Below, piece after piece: positions 15,371 through 23,299 of a DNA stretch of 48,880 nt. Location: contig CAJTVE010000017.1 of the NCBI GenBank assembly GCA_910579655.1, positions 1 through 48,880 of the forward strand, written 5' to 3'. The position numbers were made by a program, and so were the translations under genes. Source of the DNA: an uncultured Allobaculum sp. GTDB taxonomy: Bacteria > Bacillota_I > Bacilli_A > Erysipelotrichales > Erysipelotrichaceae. The notes beneath the pieces were generated by a model, which was given only the letters and a program-made list of their open reading frames with translations, did no database searches and had not been told where the DNA came from. Every line of letters starts with the position of its first letter. The first letter of the stretch is position 1.

Positions 15371-17702
15371 AAGTCGTCCGTTCAATAATTTCATTCTGTA
15401 ACTTGGTGGCCAGTTCCGTGAAGTAAGCGGTATAGCCGGCAACTCGCACGGTTAACGACTGGTGGCGTTCGGGATGAGTCTGAGCGTCCAGCAGATCTTC
15501 TTTGCGGACGACGTTGAACTGGATATGTGGAATTTTCAGGTCCACAAAGCCGCGCAAGAAGGTTTCAAATTTATCGCGGCCTTCCTGGGTCTTGAAAAAT
15601 TCAGGAAGAAATTTCATATTCAACAAGCCGCCATTGGTCGTGCAGCGGTTGTCCAGCCGGCTGACAGAACGAAGAACAGCCGTCGGTCCTTCAAGATCCC
15701 GGCCATAGACTGGAGACATCCCCCCATCAGCCAGCGGCGTCATCGCATTGCGGCCATCGGCACTGGCGCCGACATTTTCACCCATTGGAACATGGGCACT
15801 GACGGTATACATGCCGGTATGATAGGGTCCACCGCGATAATTGGTAAAGTCATCCATCTGGTCTCTGAAGTAGTCTGCCCATTTAACCCCCATGTCATCG
15901 ACCCATTCCACATCATTGCCATATTTAGGCGCCCGTTTTAAAAGCTGGGTCTGTACAATTTCATAGCCTTTAAAATCATGACGCAGGGCTTCAAGCAAGT
16001 CTTTAGCTTCAATACGCTTTTCATCAAAAACCAGTTCTTTGATTGCGGCCAGCGAATCCGCCAGGTTGGCTGCCTGGATGATCTGGATGCCGGAAAGATT
16101 ATAGCGGGCTCCGCCGCAGGTTACATCCAGGCCTTTTTCCAGGCAGTCATCGATTACGCAGGAAAGGAAAGCGGTCGGCAGGCATTGCTGGTGAGCTTTT
16201 TCCACAACAACTTCAGCGGCCATCATTTCATCGATGAAGTAGTCGATGGTCTTCTGGAAGCCTTCTTCCATCTGCTCAAATGTCTGATAAGTATCCAGTC
16301 CACCATAATCAGGGCCGAGCTGTTCTCCGGTAAGCAGGCAGACGCCATGATTCAAAGCCAGTTCAAGTGCTTTGTTCATATTAAACATGGCGGCATCACT
16401 CCAGCCCAGATTATTTCCATGCGTTGTCAGTTCGACACAGCCGACGATCGCATAGTTGCGCGCATCTTCCTGCGTAATCCCCAGATTCTGCATCGGTTCA
16501 ATAATAGCTTCATCATTGAAGAACTGCGGCATACCGCTGCCTCGGGCAACAACTTCGATGGCTCTTTGCATCAGTTCATGGCTGGTATTCTGATTTAAAC
16601 GAACCGACAGGTTTGGCTGCGGCAAGCCCAGATCGTATTGGGCATCCAGGAAGAGTAAAGACAGATCATTATAGGTATCCCTGCCATCTTCATCGACACC
16701 GCCAATGGCAATATTGAATCCAATCGGGAAACCCGCAAAGTATTTGGCAGAGTGGGCATTGCGAAGATACACAATCTGATTGAATTTCAGCCATAAGGCT
16801 TCAATCAGTTCCAGCGCTTTTTGTTCGGTCAGTCTGCCTTCTTCAATATCTTTCTGGTAATACGGATATAAATACTGGTCCATGCGGCCCGGCGAGAAAC
16901 TGGAAGCATTGGATTCCATGTGCAGAACGGTAAATAAGAACCAGACACTTTGCAGCGCTTCGTGGAACGTTTTTGGCGGACGAACCGCAAGGTCGTTACA
17001 AATCCTGGCCAGTTCCTGCAAATCCTCTTGATATTCCGGATTTTCTTTAGCGGTCTGTTCGAGCAGCGTGCCATAGCGGCGCATGAACGTCTGAACGCCT
17101 TCAAGCGTCATTTGCACAGCCTGATAGAAGTCCGGATTTTCCGGATGCTTCTTTGCACTTTCTTTTGTCTTTTCAATCAGTCCAGCCGGTCCCAGTTTTA
17201 ACCAGAGTTCTGTATCCGGGCAGATATGACCCTGGGCATGGTCTTTCTGGTTGATCTTAACGACTTTCGCCATGGCGCTGATTTCTGGTCCATATTCTTT
17301 CGAGATGACATCTTCCATGGACCGGCCATGCCAGTATGGATAAATCGACGTCCGGAATTCTTCAATGTCTTCCGGACGGACCTGGAAGCGGTCCTGCGCT
17401 CTGGTTGGCAGAGTTTCGAACTCTTCATTGACCCAGCGCAACCCACTTTCCGGAAAGACGATTCCGGCACGAACACCTTTTGAGCGGTTGCCGACAATCA
17501 GCTCTTCAGGCTTTATGGCAATTTCCAGCTCTTCCAGGCATGTCTTTAAAGCAAGTGCCCGTTTGAGCGGAGTGGAAAGTTCTTCATTTTCCTGATAAAC
17601 ACGAGTAATGATCCGTGCCTGTTCAATGGAGGCAAACCGTGGTTCCTCCAACATTTCCCGTTTGAGAATTTCAATGCGTTTTGAATCTTTCAGCTTTTCC
17701 AT
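15357..17702 (-). CDS. Glycyl radical enzyme of the PflD/YbiW type
   Basis: A 781-residue glycyl radical enzyme. The thiyl cysteine and proton-shuttling glutamate are C422 and E424 in GCVE; the radical glycine is G756 in RVAGYTAYF. One cysteine followed by Val-Glu, instead of the Cys-Cys pair of pyruvate formate-lyase, places it among dehydratase/lyase-type members, and the cluster with a YbiY-like activase and an FSA-type aldolase points to the YbiW/PflD subgroup. AAGGAGG is 6 bases ahead of the ATG. It is the first gene of the unit; TTGGAT-N17-TATTCT upstream is a weak promoter candidate. Substrate not provable here: a phosphorylated sugar alcohol or anhydro-sugar is the best guess. The enzyme needs anaerobic conditions. 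Confidence 0.92.
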   Translation of the reverse strand: MEKLKDSKRIEILKREMLEEPRFASIEQARIITRVYQENEELSTPLKRALALKTCLEELEIAIKPEELIVGNRSKGVRAGIVFPESGLRWVNEEFETLPTRAQDRFQVRPEDIEEFRTSIYPYWHGRSMEDVISKEYGPEISAMAKVVKINQKDHAQGHICPDTELWLKLGPAGLIEKTKESAKKHPENPDFYQAVQMTLEGVQTFMRRYGTLLEQTAKENPEYQEDLQELARICNDLAVRPPKTFHEALQSVWFLFTVLHMESNASSFSPGRMDQYLYPYYQKDIEEGRLTEQKALELIEALWLKFNQIVYLRNAHSAKYFAGFPIGFNIAIGGVDEDGRDTYNDLSLLFLDAQYDLGLPQPNLSVRLNQNTSHELMQRAIEVVARGSGMPQFFNDEAIIEPMQNLGITQEDARNYAIVGCVELTTHGNNLGWSDAAMFNMNKALELALNHGVCLLTGEQLGPDYGGLDTYQTFEQMEEGFQKTIDYFIDEMMAAEVVVEKAHQQCLPTAFLSCVIDDCLEKGLDVTCGGARYNLSGIQIIQAANLADSLAAIKELVFDEKRIEAKDLLEALRHDFKGYEIVQTQLLKRAPKYGNDVEWVDDMGVKWADYFRDQMDDFTNYRGGPYHTGMYTVSAHVPMGENVGASADGRNAMTPLADGGMSPVYGRDLEGPTAVLRSVSRLDNRCTTNGGLLNMKFLPEFFKTQEGRDKFETFLRGFVDLKIPHIQFNVVRKEDLLDAQTHPERHQSLTVRVAGYTAYFTELATKLQNEIIERTTYEDI

Positions 17703-17746
17703 AGCAGCCTCCTTTTTTACTGGTTTCTTTCTGGTTTCAGAATATC

Positions 17747-17849
17747 ATTCAAAAGAAAGCTATCCAATTCAAAAATAGGACAAAAGCAATAACCAAAATT
17801 TGACTCTGTATTCAAAAGCTTAAATCTTGTTTTTACCTTTTATTCAAAA
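17747..17849 (-). promoter_or_regulatory. Four TTTTGAAT repeats upstream of the glycyl radical enzyme
   Basis: TTTTGAAT occurs on the minus strand four times (ATTCAAAA on plus at 17747, 17767, 17810 and 17842). Intervals of 20, 43 and 32 bases are close to whole helical turns, so the sites would face one side of the DNA. They may be binding sites of an unidentified regulator; the region is AT-rich and chance is not excluded. Confidence 0.3.
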
Positions 17850-17868
17850 ATTATTTCGCTGTCCTGCT

Positions 17869-17904
17869 AAAAAGCCTGGATTTCAGGGGATATGAAATCC
17901 AGGC
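17869..17904 (-). terminator. Terminator of the marR-yczE unit
   Basis: Perfect 12-bp stem GCCTGGATTTCA (17874-17885) with TGAAATCCAGGC (17893-17904), 7-base loop, then five T on the minus strand. Confidence 0.92.
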
Positions 17905-17938
17905 TGGATTGAAATATTCGGGGTTTGTCTTTCCAAAT

Positions 17939-17971
17939 ATCTTATCTATATCTTATCTATATTTTATCTAT
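17939..17971. repeat. Three 11-bp tandem repeats past the yczE gene
   Basis: ATCTTATCTAT twice (17939-17949, 17950-17960), then ATTTTATCTAT (17961-17971). It lies 7 bases below the second in-frame stop of the membrane protein gene. Confidence 0.85.
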
Positions 17972-18037
17972 TCTCTATTATTCGATCCTGGCCAGAAGTT
18001 CACTGTTGACGACCAGTTCATCGTCTTTTTCAGCGAG

Positions 18038-18724
18038 CTATTCAAAGTATTCGTGTAAAGGCAGAATTTTCTTGAACAGGGCAATGAACCGGCCAACCAG
18101 CAGCGCGGATAAAATCGTTCCCAGGCCAACCCCGCGAAGTCCGCCAAAGAAAATCCAGGAAAGAAGGACACCAAGCAGACAGAATGTGAGATCCTGCAGA
18201 TTTTTAGCCATGCCTAAAGACAATGAGAATCGAACTGAAACCGCATTGGTCAGGCCATCGGTTGGAACTTTGAGCACATCAGGGGCCAGTTCAATCACCA
18301 CACCCAAACCGAGCACTGCACATCCCAAAACAAAGATCACCAGACTGCCAAAGAAATCCATTTCAGGAATAAAGGACAAAACACTCATCCAGAAATCGGT
18401 CACCAGACCGAAAGCCAGGGTAGCCGGAATCTGGCCGATGCGCTGGGTCAAATCAAAACGGTTTCCAAGCAGAATCCATTCCAGGCCAAAGATCAGGACA
18501 TTCAGCACAAACGTTGTCGTTCCAAACGAGAAAGCAGGATATTTCAGGGTGGTCACATACGCGACTGCAGAGGCTGGCGAAGTGCCAAGCCCGGCTTTGG
18601 TAATCAGACAGATTCCGCAGGCTACAATCATTAGCCCAAACAGAAAAACAAGATATTGTCCGATCAGTTTTCGGGCTGTATCTGGTTTATGAAGCGGTTT
18701 TTCCTGACTCTGTACTGGTTTCAT
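18038..18724 (-). pseudogene. YczE/YitT-like membrane protein, probably truncated by a nonsense codon
   Basis: A 228-residue integral membrane protein with five or six helices, resembling the YczE/YyaS group (ITKAGLGTSP near the N-terminus is typical). Function in this group is poorly defined. Its ATG overlaps the MarR stop (ATGA, 18721-18724), so it is probably the target controlled by that regulator. The frame ends at TAG (18038-18040) but continues in frame for 19 codons of good protein-like sequence (LAEKDDELVV, then NSELLARIE) to TAA (17978-17980). A CAG-to-TAG change would explain this, so the last 20 residues were probably lost. They form a cytoplasmic tail, so the shortened protein may still work; readthrough or a base-call error are alternatives. 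Confidence 0.7.
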
Positions 18725-19137
18725 TTTTCCATCTCCTTTTTCGCATTGGCACTCATCCGCGCCAGAAAATCACTGAGTATTGCTTTTTCTTCTTCAGAAA
18801 ATCCTTCCAGAATAATCCGGTCTACTTCCTGACCGATTTTCAGAACCTGCAACGCCTGCTCCAGACCAAAGGGCGTCAGTTCAATGGTGCACGAACGTCG
18901 ATCGGTCAGGCTTGGCTTTTTTTCGATCAGACCTTTCTGCTCCATCAGCTTGAGCAAGGTTGTCGTCGAAGATTTATCCAATACACACCAGGCCGCAATT
19001 TCTTTGGGGGTATTGCCTCGTTTCTCATACAGGCACTGCAAAATTTTGGGCTGACCGGGATCCAGATTGATCTTTGCGGTTCTGGACATATGAACCCGCC
19101 CCACCTGTCTTGAGGACTGCATGACCAGATAATGCAT
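18721..19137 (-). CDS. MarR family transcriptional regulator
   Basis: A 138-residue winged-helix regulator: DPGQPKILQCLYE, NTPKEIAAWCVLDKSSTTTLLKLMEQKGLIEK and the wing SLTDRRSCTIELT are the typical parts. I start at MHYLVMQSSRQ (19137), with CCAGGAG 8 bases ahead, because relatives begin there. The frame is open upstream to a GTG at 19377, which would add 80 Gln/Lys-rich residues unlike any MarR protein; the likely promoter near 19430 leaves room for either reading. It is coupled to the YczE-like gene. A 36-base palindrome over the promoter suggests autorepression. Ligand unknown. Confidence 0.88.
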   Translation of the reverse strand: MHYLVMQSSRQVGRVHMSRTAKINLDPGQPKILQCLYEKRGNTPKEIAAWCVLDKSSTTTLLKLMEQKGLIEKKPSLTDRRSCTIELTPFGLEQALQVLKIGQEVDRIILEGFSEEEKAILSDFLARMSANAKKEMEK

Positions 19138-19427
19138 ATCCAATGCTCCTGGCTGCTCTGCCATTCTTTGTTGGGTTTGGTCTCTTTTCTGGGTTTGGTC
19201 CTTTTGCTGGATTGATCCAGTTGGTTTGCTTCTTCCCTGATCTGGGTCTTTCACCTGCAAAGAAGACAATTCGATTTTTGCTGGCTGGGGATCATGTCCA
19301 GCCCGCTTTGGTTTCTTTTCCCTGTTCTGTATTTTCTGATCCTGCATATTCTGGTTCTCCATCTCTTTGTTTTGCACTTCTTACTTTTATGTTTCTGATC
19401 ATTTTTAAATTTTCCTTTTGTGAGATC

Positions 19428-19469
19428 ATCTTACCGAAAATATAGTTTGAATTCAAACCATATTTTCGG
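19428..19469 (-). promoter_or_regulatory. marR promoter with a 36-bp palindromic operator
   Basis: On the minus strand TTGAAT (complement of 19451-19456), 17 bases, TAAGAT (complement of 19428-19433). A near-perfect palindrome, 18-base arms with one mismatch, covers 19434-19469 with the core GTTTGAATTCAAAC, so bound protein would cover the -35 and spacer. Fits MarR autorepression. Confidence 0.7.
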
Positions 19470-19640
19470 CTTTCTCCCTTCTTCTCACCAGAACCGTGGG
19501 GTTTTCCACCAAAAAAGGCCGGAATTGGAAATTTCCGACCTCATTACAATTCTTATATTCATTCTGCAAGCTATTCCAGGCCTGCTTTTGATTCATCGTT
19601 GATCTTGAAAGACTTTCTTTATTCGTTGTTTTCTGGATCA

Positions 19641-20234
19641 TCAATACGTTTTCTGGCGGATCCGGCTGAGGGATACCCCATACGATACCGCCAGACAGAG
19701 AACAATTGCGATGGCAATCAGCCACCATTGGCTCAAATACGGAATAAACTGACTGAAATCCACATCATCTGTAATCAGAACAGCACCGGACAGAACCACA
19801 GCCAGAATGACTCCGACATATACCCCTGCATTTTTCGTACCAAAAATCAGAAAAGCCGGGATCATGACACTGATCATGACCAGTCCTGCGCTCAGACTGC
19901 TTGCTGCCATGAGCAGGTGGACCTGCCATTGGGCTGGCGAAAGGACCAGTTCGATAAGCAGCTGAAGCACAGCCACAAGCATGCCGCCAGCCACCGGATA
20001 GAGGTAGAGTTCCGCCGCACAGGCTGAATCTGAAAATGGCAGCGTAAACAGAAACTTTCCGGTAGGCTCTTCCACTTTGACCACAGCGATTTTCATCAGC
20101 AGAGTCATCACCAGAATCACCAGCAGAGCTGACATGTCCAAGAACAAGTAGAAAATGATCAACAGTCCAAACACCAGCAGCGTGCGTTTCATCTGCAAGG
20201 TAGTCTGAAAATCGTAAACAAACAGTCCTCTCAT
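19641..20234 (-). CDS. ABC-2 type permease of the GntR-controlled operon
   Basis: A 197-residue membrane protein with about six helices (first pair within residues 18-50) and FTLPFSDSACAAELYLYP between them, as in small ABC-2 permeases of YtrA-type operons. The ATG overlaps the ATPase stop (20231-20234). It should form a homodimeric exporter with that ATPase; such operons respond to cell-wall-active compounds in other Bacillota, which is a family-based inference only. No terminator is clear in 19470-19640. Confidence 0.8.
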   Translation of the reverse strand: MRGLFVYDFQTTLQMKRTLLVFGLLIIFYLFLDMSALLVILVMTLLMKIAVVKVEEPTGKFLFTLPFSDSACAAELYLYPVAGGMLVAVLQLLIELVLSPAQWQVHLLMAASSLSAGLVMISVMIPAFLIFGTKNAGVYVGVILAVVLSGAVLITDDVDFSQFIPYLSQWWLIAIAIVLCLAVSYGVSLSRIRQKTY

Positions 20235-21088
20235 TTTGTATCCTCCGGCTGTCCTTTTTCAAACAGCTCAATCAAATCATCCAGACCGGCTCGATCCAGA
20301 ACCAGTTCTGGGTAGTTTTCCTGATAATACTGGCGGTCCTTGACCAGAACCTTCACTCCACCCGCAAAGGGCATCATTCGAATAACACCGCGCAAGTCAA
20401 CTTGACCTGCCTGGCCAGCATCCAGATGCAGCAGACCATACTCATCCAGTATGGTGCCGATTTCTTCATGCAGCCTCAGCTGACCTTTTTGAATCAGGTA
20501 GACATCATCGCAAAGTTCCTCAATATCAGAAGCAATATGCGAACTGATCAGAATACTGCGCCCTGGAGTCTCCATATACGTCTGAAGGATCTCCATCAGT
20601 TCATGACGGGCAAGAACGTCCAGGCCTGAAGTCGGCTCATCCAAAATGAGCAGATCTGGATGATGGCTGATTGCAGCCGCCAGCTTCAGGCGAACCCGCT
20701 GTCCTGTGGACATGGACTCCAGGCTCTGATCCATTTTTATCTTCAGTGTTTTACACAGCTCCAGATACTCTTTGTTCGAGAAGTCCGGATAAAATGCGCC
20801 CAGAATTTTGCCGATTCCTTTCGCATTCAAAGTTCCATTGAAGCCAGAATCCGGAAAAACAACCCCAATTCTGGCTTTCTGCGTTGGATTCAGGCTGTCG
20901 ATATCCTGCTCAAAAACACGAATCGATCCGCCATCGGCTTTTTCCAGTCCCAGAATCAGCCGAAATAAAGTGGATTTCCCCGATCCATTCACCCCAATCA
21001 GGCCAGTGATGGTTCCCGGTTCAATTTGTAAAGTGGCATCCAGACGAAATCCTGGATAGGTTTTCACGACATCTTGAAGTTGAATCAT
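20231..21088 (-). CDS. ABC transporter ATP-binding protein of the GntR-controlled operon
   Basis: A 285-residue ABC ATPase. Walker A GVNGSGKS at 32-39, signature MSTGQRVRLKLA, Walker B LLILDEPTSGLD, H-loop LISSHIASDIEEL, and a C-terminal domain of about 80 residues typical of the CcmA-like class. It lies directly after the GntR gene (2 bases between stop and start) and overlaps the permease gene, so the three are one unit. Confidence 0.93.
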   Translation of the reverse strand: MIQLQDVVKTYPGFRLDATLQIEPGTITGLIGVNGSGKSTLFRLILGLEKADGGSIRVFEQDIDSLNPTQKARIGVVFPDSGFNGTLNAKGIGKILGAFYPDFSNKEYLELCKTLKIKMDQSLESMSTGQRVRLKLAAAISHHPDLLILDEPTSGLDVLARHELMEILQTYMETPGRSILISSHIASDIEELCDDVYLIQKGQLRLHEEIGTILDEYGLLHLDAGQAGQVDLRGVIRMMPFAGGVKVLVKDRQYYQENYPELVLDRAGLDDLIELFEKGQPEDTK

Positions 21089-21090
21089 AG

Positions 21091-21462
21091 TTATTCCTCC
21101 AGCAGCAGGCTGACCATTTCCAGAATCTCCTGACTGCTCATTCCCATCAGCCTGGCTTTGGCGATGGTCTGGTTAAGAGCCTCTTCAATCTGGCGACGCG
21201 CCTGCTCCTGGCTGAACTGGGGATCAATCGCATTCACATACGACCCTTTCCCATGAACAGTCGTCACTAGTCCTTCACTGTCCAGCTGATCGTAGGCCTT
21301 TTTCACGGTCAATGCTGAAATGTGATAGTCTCTGGCTACTGCCCGGACGCTTGGCAGCTGCGTGCCTTCTTTAAGTGTGCCGTCCTGAATCTGGCGGCGG
21401 AGCTGGGCGGTAATCTGTTCGTAAACAGGTGTCATTGAAGAGGATGAAATCTGCAGGTTCAT
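21091..21462 (-). CDS. GntR family regulator, YtrA type
   Basis: A 123-residue regulator with an N-terminal winged helix (PVYEQITAQLRRQIQDG, then LPSVRAVARDYHISALTVKKAYDQL and TVHGKGSYV) and only a short helical tail instead of a large ligand domain. That is the YtrA subfamily, which normally represses its own ABC operon. GGAGG is 7 bases ahead of the ATG. Five AACAGT repeats upstream are the likely binding array. Confidence 0.93.
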   Translation of the reverse strand: MNLQISSSSMTPVYEQITAQLRRQIQDGTLKEGTQLPSVRAVARDYHISALTVKKAYDQLDSEGLVTTVHGKGSYVNAIDPQFSQEQARRQIEEALNQTIAKARLMGMSSQEILEMVSLLLEE

Positions 21463-21487
21463 TTGTTTTCCTCCACAAACACTATAT

Positions 21488-21532
21488 AACAGTTGATAAC
21501 AGTTGTAAACAGTGAGAAACAGTTTAAACAGT
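21488..21532 (-). promoter_or_regulatory. Array of five 10-bp AACAGT iterons ahead of gntR
   Basis: AACAGT begins at 21488, 21498, 21508, 21518 and 21527, spacing 10, 10, 10 and 9, about one helical turn each. A TATATA -10-like element (about 21482-21487) lies at its edge. It probably binds the adjacent GntR protein cooperatively. Confidence 0.65.
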
Positions 21533-21769
21533 TAATTCTCTGTTCTTGTTCTCTCCTGCTGGTTTTACGGTTTTACAGTTTTACGGACTTACCTTCGAAT
21601 TTCAGTCAAGGAATGAGTCAAGGAATCGGAACACGCAAAATAAAGGTTGGCAAAAGTGAGGAATTTGGCTGGTTTGATCTACAGACAAAGCTACAATATC
21701 TGTAGTTCCTCCCTTTTCACTCACAGAGGATTGTGGATTTTCAATATCCGCAAAAGAAAGGATGTTAGC

Positions 21770-22537
21770 ATGCGGAAATCAAAAGAAGCCAGACTCTCTC
21801 AAATTCAAAGCCTTCTGGAAGAACACGAATCCATGGCCGTTAAGGATTTAGCTGATACCCTGGCCGTCACGCCAGAAACAATCCGTCAGGATCTTAATAT
21901 TCTGGAGCGCAAAGATGTCATCGTCCGTGAGCACGGCCTGGCCCGCATTGTCAAAAATCAGGTTGAAATTCCTTTTGAGGTGCGCAAAAGCATTCATTTC
22001 GATCTGAAACAACGCATCATGTTTGAGGCTATTTCCCAGATTGAAGATGGATCCACGGTGTTTCTGGACTCGGGAACCACCATTTATTCCGGACTCGACC
22101 TGCTTCGTTCGAAAAAAGACATTACCGTCGTGACCAATGCCATTCCGATTGCGGATGCCTGTCTGGATCTTGGCATTCAGGTTCTGCTCGTTGGGGGAAT
22201 GATGATTCAACGCGGCAAGCGGGCAGATGGCTACTTTGCGATGCAGCTGCTCGATCAGATTCATATCGATCTGGCCATCATGGCATCCGATGGCATCCGC
22301 AATCTTGGTGGGATCAGCGTCTATTCCATTGAAGAATTCGGAACCAAGCGCAAAGTCCAGGAACGGGCTGATCGTCTGATCGCAGTAATCGATCGCTCCA
22401 AGTTTGATCGTAAAGGGGCCTTTAAAGCCATTGACTTCAAAGATTTTGATCTGGTCATCACCAATACTCTCAATGACGAGCAAAGAGCCCAGATTGAAAA
22501 CAAGACTCAGATTCTTGAAGTTCCTGATGATCAATGA
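21770..22537 (+). CDS. DeoR/GlpR family transcriptional regulator
   Basis: A 255-residue regulator with an N-terminal helix-turn-helix (RLSQIQSLLEEHESMAVKDLADTL, followed by VTPETIRQDLNILERK) and a C-terminal sugar-phosphate-sensing domain (FLDSGTTIYSGLDLL, VVTNAIPIADACLD, then the late ASDGIRN and KFDRKGAFKAI segments). The start at 21770 is set by AAAGGA 7 bases ahead; the frame is open 41 codons further. It stands alone, and its targets are not evident from position: the adjacent genes are an ABC operon and the 86-residue protein. An inverted repeat CTACAGA/TCTGTAG (21679-21685, 21699-21705) lies upstream. Confidence 0.93.
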   Translation: MRKSKEARLSQIQSLLEEHESMAVKDLADTLAVTPETIRQDLNILERKDVIVREHGLARIVKNQVEIPFEVRKSIHFDLKQRIMFEAISQIEDGSTVFLDSGTTIYSGLDLLRSKKDITVVTNAIPIADACLDLGIQVLLVGGMMIQRGKRADGYFAMQLLDQIHIDLAIMASDGIRNLGGISVYSIEEFGTKRKVQERADRLIAVIDRSKFDRKGAFKAIDFKDFDLVITNTLNDEQRAQIENKTQILEVPDDQ

Positions 22538-22697
22538 TTTATCCGCTTTCCAGCAGCCCAAACAATTACATCGAAGCCAATCCTTCAAGGACTGTTTTGG
22601 GGGAGCAATTGAATAGACTGTTTTTAAATCTCAGTGATTTTTTCTTTCTCTCATTCTCAGATTCAATCCATCCGAAGCGAATGAAGGAACCGTTAAT

Positions 22698-22754
22698 ATT
22701 CCGAAAAGTTTCTGAGCGTTTCAAAAGGATGTTTGTAGGCAGACCGGTATGATG
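22698..22754 (+). promoter_or_regulatory. Conserved promoter of the 86-residue family, copy 3
   Basis: ATTCCG (22698-22703), N9, TGAGC (22713-22717), GTTTC, AAAAGGA (22723-22729), N18, TATGATG (22748-22754). The 18-base spacer differs in sequence from the other copies but not in length. Confidence 0.72.
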
Positions 22755-22785
22755 AACGTGTAAAGAAAAGGGGGTCACGATGACC

Positions 22786-23046
22786 ATGACTAAAGAAGAA
22801 TTCAAGAAAGTATTAGAAACTGCAGTAGGCGGAACAGCTTACGGTGACGAAATCATCGAAGACTTAGTAGCACACTTCGACGAAACTGGTAAATACGCTC
22901 AGACTGCTAAAGACCGTCTCGACGAGAGAATCGGCTCCATGACTGGCTGGGAAAAGAAACACCGCGAAGAAGGCGACACTGCTAAAGCAGACGCTGAAGC
23001 TGAAAAAATCGCTATCGCTAAAAAAGCCCTCGCAGCTATCGAATAG
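22786..23046 (+). CDS. Unknown 86-residue small protein, copy 3
   Basis: Third member of the family at 8340 and 8909. From ATG 22786 to the second base of the stop it is identical to copy 2, including all synonymous positions. ATG 22780 is an alternative start (MTMTKEEF) closer to AAAGGGGG. Single-gene unit with its own promoter and terminator. Unlike copies 1 and 2, no tiny membrane peptide is seen next to it. Function unknown. Confidence 0.88.
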   Translation: MTKEEFKKVLETAVGGTAYGDEIIEDLVAHFDETGKYAQTAKDRLDERIGSMTGWEKKHREEGDTAKADAEAEKIAIAKKALAAIE

Positions 23047-23062
23047 TTTTCTGACCACGCGC

Positions 23063-23096
23063 AAAAAAAACGGGAACCCCCATTCCCGTTTTTTTA
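23063..23096. terminator. Terminator of copy 3
   Basis: AACGGGAA (23069-23076) and TTCCCGTT (23083-23090), 6-base loop, flanked by an A-run and a T-run, so it can act in both directions. Confidence 0.88.
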
Positions 23097-23299
23097 TTGC
23101 ATTTTTTTGGATCATTGATTTTCTGCTGATCTTTCATTCTCGATGCAAGGTTGCCCCATCCTGCTAACCGCATGGTTCTGGATACCATTTCAATAAAAAT
23201 CAGTCTTTTTTCAGCCCAATATTCAAAACACGAATCCAAAACTACCGAATTGATGGCCAAAATTCTCGAATATTTCTGTTCAATTTTCACTTGCAATTT

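Noticed and set aside
14372..15442. Longer activase reading from 15442
   Set aside because: It would overlap the enzyme gene by 86 bases with no ribosome site; the start at 15370 gives the family's normal N-terminus.
23036..23296. Minus-strand frame of 86 codons after copy 3
   Set aside because: It reads through the terminator hairpin and has no ribosome site.
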